Source of the DNA: Gremmenia infestans | Lineage: Eukaryota; Ascomycota; Leotiomycetes; Helotiales; Hamatocanthoscyphaceae | Reading direction: 5' to 3' | Length of the DNA stretch: 64,000 nucleotides | Assembly: GCA_032629725.1 (NCBI GenBank) | Contig: JAFEVB010000021.1 | Coordinates: forward strand, 554,359 to 618,358 | Shown here: positions 60,800 to 64,000 of the stretch, piece by piece | Numbering within the stretch: the first letter of the stretch is position 1 | How the letters are laid out: the number at the start of each line of letters is the position of its first letter | Notes under the pieces: generated by a model | Database searches by the model: none | What the model was told of the DNA's origin: nothing | What the model saw: the letters and a program-made list of their open reading frames with translations, nothing else | Made by a program: the position numbers and the translations under genes

Positions 60800-61380
60800 T
60801 ATAGAATAGATTAGAGAGTAGATTAGAGAATAGAATATAAAGCGGATTATAGAATAGAGTATAAAACGGATTATAGAATAGATTAGAGGCTAGATTATAG
60901 AATAGAGTATAGAATAGATTATAGAATAGATTATAGAATAGAGTATAAAGCAGATTATAGAACGGATTAGAGGGTAGATTATAAAATAGAGTATAGAATA
61001 GATTATAAAATAAAGTATAAGACGGATTATAGAACGGATTAGAGAGTGGATTTTAGGACGGATTAGAGGGTAGATTATAGAATAGAGTATAGAACAGATT
61101 ATAAAATAAAGTATAAGACAGATTATAAAACAGATTAGAGGGTAGATTATAGAATAGAGTATAGGGCGGATTATAGAATAGATTAGAGGCTAGATTAAAG
61201 AATAGAGTATAAAATAGAGTATAGAATAGAATATAAAGCGGATTATAGAATAGAGTATAGAACAGATTAGAGGCTAGATTATAGAGCGGATTAGAGAACG
61301 GATTAGAGAACGGATTAAGAATAGATTAGAGGGTAGAGTATAGAATAGAGTGCAGAACGGATTATAGAATAGATTATAGT
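60800..61380. repeat. Short-unit minisatellite (about 12-15 bases)
   Basis: Some 40 degenerate copies of a unit like GATTATAGAATAGA or GGATTAGAGAACG follow one another. Variation is mostly G/A, consistent with C-to-T change on the other strand. Confidence 0.88.
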
Positions 61381-62817
61381 TTTAGTTTTCTAAAAATAAA
61401 ACTTTAAAAACTGCTTACTAGAATACTTCTATCTAAATATTTATAGAAATATAGCCTATTATAATAGTTTATCTTTATAATTCTTATAAAATAGTTATTT
61501 CTTTATTTATACCTAACTATCTTCTTAATATCTTAATATATTATATAGATCTAAATTAAACTTTCTACTCTAATAAAAATAATATTATATAATTACAGAC
61601 TACCTCTTAATATTCCTATTACCTTCTATAATTATATATATCTTAATTAATATACTAATCTTATAAAAGTCCTAATCCTATTTTATTATAGCGCTTATTA
61701 AACTATTCTAATCCTTAATCTCACGTTTCTTAATATTCCTAACCTTATTATTTACCTTAAAGTAGAACCTTATTATATCTACTTTAAAGTTTTAATAAGT
61801 TAATTTATAAGCCTTAAGAAATTCCGGCTACTTTATATTCTTTATACTAATATCTTCCGGGTTTATTTTAACTATAGTACCTTAAGATAGCAGGGTACTA
61901 ATACTAACTAAAAACTTATCCTATAGATCTAATTCCTCTACTAGCTTAGTTGCTAGAAGAACGCGTATGCTTTAATAAAAGAGAAATCAAGTAGTTATTA
62001 GTTTTTTAGATAGAGTGTTTTATGCCGCTAGAACTAACTCCCTCTATATATATTATTCTTACTTATTATATCTTAAGAAAAGTAGTAATCCGCTTAAACG
62101 AAACCTCTTAGTAGAGAGGTAAAAGGAGGTAAAGTATATTAATATTACTTTACTATAATATAATAGTATTAATATTATAGCAGATATTTATCTAGAAGTT
62201 AACCTTACCCTCTTATTATCTTTACTATTATTTTATATATCTATTATTTTAGTATTCTTATCCGCTTTCTTCTTAATCTTATCTATTTACTCTTTTATCT
62301 CTACTAACTACTTTAGCTTCTACTTTTTCTATATTACTATCTACTATCTACTAATAGTATTAGAAGTAGCCTTTAGCTAGACTTCTATCTTATTTTTCTA
62401 CTTCTTATCTCTATACTTCTACCTAAGTGGTTTATATAGGGCTTAAATAACTTTTGCTACCTACTTAGATAAAATCTTTTCTTTTTTAGGCTAACCTTCT
62501 AGAGCTTATATACATTTTTCTTAAATAGTAACTATAAAATCTTTATAGCTAATAACTTTAAATATCGCGTTTTTAAGATTCTTCTAGTCCGCTAAGTCTT
62601 AATTGGTTCGCTGAATATTATACTAGTATAAGAAGTTATAGTACTTAGAGTTTATAAGCTATACTTTATATATATAAACATTGTCCCTTTTCTATTTAAA
62701 GCCGGATAGCTAGTTTTCTTCGAGTAATTTATATTAGTATTACTCTAAATTATATTAAAATAAAACTTACTTAAAGCTATAATACCGCTAATTTATTAAT
62801 AATTATAGGAATAAAGT

Positions 62818-62946
62818 AAGGTTCTTAGTATTATAAAGATAGATATACTTAGGATAAGAAGATAGCTATCTTAAGAGCATAAGGGTTCTCGGCGTTATAA
62901 AGATAGATATGCTTAGAATAAAGAGATAGTTATATTAAAAGCGTAA
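62818..62946. repeat. Tandem duplication, about 63-base unit
   Basis: Two copies start AAGGTTCT / AAGGGTTCT and share TATAAAGATAGATAT and AGAGATAG-like parts, ending in a GCATAAG/GCGTAAG segment. The differences are mostly transitions. Confidence 0.75.
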
Positions 62947-63169
62947 GATAGATGTAGATTAAGGTTATTAGTAGCTTAAGATAAGAGGTAGCAGGCTACT
63001 AAAGTTATAAAAGTGGTAGAGGTTTAGACGCGAAAGCTATTAATATATATTAAGCGAAAAAGCAAATAAAAAGCAGTGCTTAAAGTAAATAATATTATCT
63101 ACCCTTAAAGTAAATAATATTACCTATTTTTCTTTAATCTATTAATATAATAAAATAAATTTATATTCT

Positions 63170-63260
63170 TATCTATCTACCCTACTATCTACTCTACTAT
63201 CCGCTCTAGCATCCGCTCTAGCATCCGCTTTATTATCTACTCTATTATCTATTTATCTAT
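63170..63260. repeat. Short CT-rich tandem array (about 12-base unit)
   Basis: Repeated units of the type CTCTACTATCCG, some with CTCTAGCATCCG, cover about 90 bases. A related short run with TTCTACTATCCG occurs near 57,655-57,700. Confidence 0.7.
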
Positions 63261-64000
63261 TTACTAGCCGACCTAATACTATAGCCCGATCTACTAGCGC
63301 CGGCTGCCTTATAAATTTATATCTTATTAGTCTTATCTACTAACCTTTAAGGTCTTCTACTAAACCTCTAGATATTCCTTTACTTAAACCCTCCCTATCT
63401 TATTATAAATTTATATTTTTTCTATTACCTATTATATTAATAATTCTTATATTACTAGTAAGCTTTAAGTATTTAGTATATTATCTGCAAATTCACCCTC
63501 TAAACCCTAGTTAGAGAATACGGATAAACCCTAGTTAGAGAATATAGCTAATTTTTAGAGCTCTAAATAATATATGCTTCCTATTATATTCTTCTTTACC
63601 TTTCTTATTATAGTGCTCTAGGGAATTTTATTATTAATAATTATAATTAGCTACAAATCCTCTTTTATAAGTTGGTACTTTAATAGAAATACTAATTAGA
63701 TCCCTTATCTTAAGACTTGCTTCTTTTAAGTTCTTCTATCTTAAACTTATAATTAAGCTATATATAAATAGTAGTAGTCTTAAGTAGAAGCCTTTTAGAT
63801 CAGATAGTATAATATTCGGTTCTCTACTTTAATCTTAGTTCGAATTCCTTTTAAAGAAATATTAGAATATTATATATCTTAATAATAAAAAGCTTTAGAA
63901 ATAGTTTAAGAATAGTTTTAATATTGCTTTTAATAAGAATAAGACATTTAAGCTAAGCTATCGTTTGCTTTCCGTATTCTCTACTATTAAGTATATATAG

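Larger units (their letters stand above)
54089..64000. repeat. AT-rich, RIP-degraded repeat block
   Basis: From just after the transporter stop the sequence becomes overwhelmingly A+T and continues to the window end. CA and TG dinucleotides are nearly gone over long stretches (54,541-54,720 has none), while CT, AG and TA are common; this is the pattern of RIP acting on CpA. No open frame of useful length survives and I cannot name the original transposons. Embedded are several tandem arrays, listed separately. Patches that keep some CA/TG and CG, for example near 57,660-57,800, 58,180-58,340 and 62,580-62,730, may be less mutated or of different origin. Confidence 0.9.

Noticed and set aside
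63490..63540. Two AAACCCTAG-type motifs as possible telomere sequence
   Set aside because: Only two imperfect copies, not a TTAGGG array, and the AT-rich block continues beyond them.
1..64000. tRNA, rRNA or CRISPR arrays
   Set aside because: I looked for B-box-like motifs and regular repeat-spacer structure and saw nothing convincing; the tandem arrays have no unique spacers.

Overview
The window is nuclear DNA of a filamentous ascomycete (Pezizomycotina). The genes have short introns of about 45-65 bases with fungal donor, branch (CTAAC or CTGAC-like) and acceptor signals, there are no operons, and the products are fungus-typical (eisosome Eis1, recyclin, Yor1-type ABC pump, a Yap-like bZIP, Ies1). 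The last 10 kb is an AT-rich block with the CpA/TpG depletion left by repeat-induced point mutation (RIP). Gene content and the AT-rich compartment would suit a leotiomycete, but that placement is an inference.

Layout. 1-3.1 kb: the protein prenyltransferase alpha subunit (RAM2, cut by the left edge) and mevalonate kinase (ERG12), both on the minus strand. 3.1-8.45 kb: no recognisable gene. 8.46-11.9 kb: phosphoinositide phospholipase C. 11.9-20.2 kb: gene-poor and rich in short tandem repeats. 20.2-21.2 kb: an unrecognised ORF interrupted by an in-frame TAG. 22-24.2 kb: INO80 subunit Ies1. 24.5-24.9 kb: a fold-back (MITE-like) element. 26-26.8 kb: a bZIP-type protein without a leucine zipper. 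28.9-29.6 kb: mitoribosomal protein mS41. 30.1-35.2 kb: a six-exon SNF2/RING ATPase (SHPRH/Irc20 type) whose N-terminus copies the histone H3 tail. 35.7-38.5 kb: recyclin-1. 38.9-40.2 kb: CDK7/Kin28 kinase. 40.9-41.9 kb: a Frag1/DRAM/Sfk1 membrane protein. 42.5-45.1 kb: Eis1. 46.0-47.2 kb: a tyrosine-phosphatase-like gene with at least two apparent lesions. 49.5-54.1 kb: Yor1-like ABCC transporter. 54.1-64 kb: AT-rich, RIP-degraded, repeat-rich DNA with no intact gene.

How the genes relate. Most are independent housekeeping genes. Three touch isoprenoid use: ERG12 makes a precursor, RAM2 attaches prenyl groups to CaaX proteins, and recyclin-1 ends in CGVM, a plausible CaaX box. Chromatin and transcription functions also recur (Ies1, the SNF2/RING ATPase, Kin28, the bZIP). 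I did not find a multi-gene novel system. The strongest oddities are the exact H3-tail copy at the start of the SNF2/RING ATPase, the in-frame stop in the 20-21 kb gene, the broken phosphatase, the fold-back element, and the sharp boundary into the RIP block at the stop codon of the transporter. Exon coordinates were set by eye from splice signals and reading frame.
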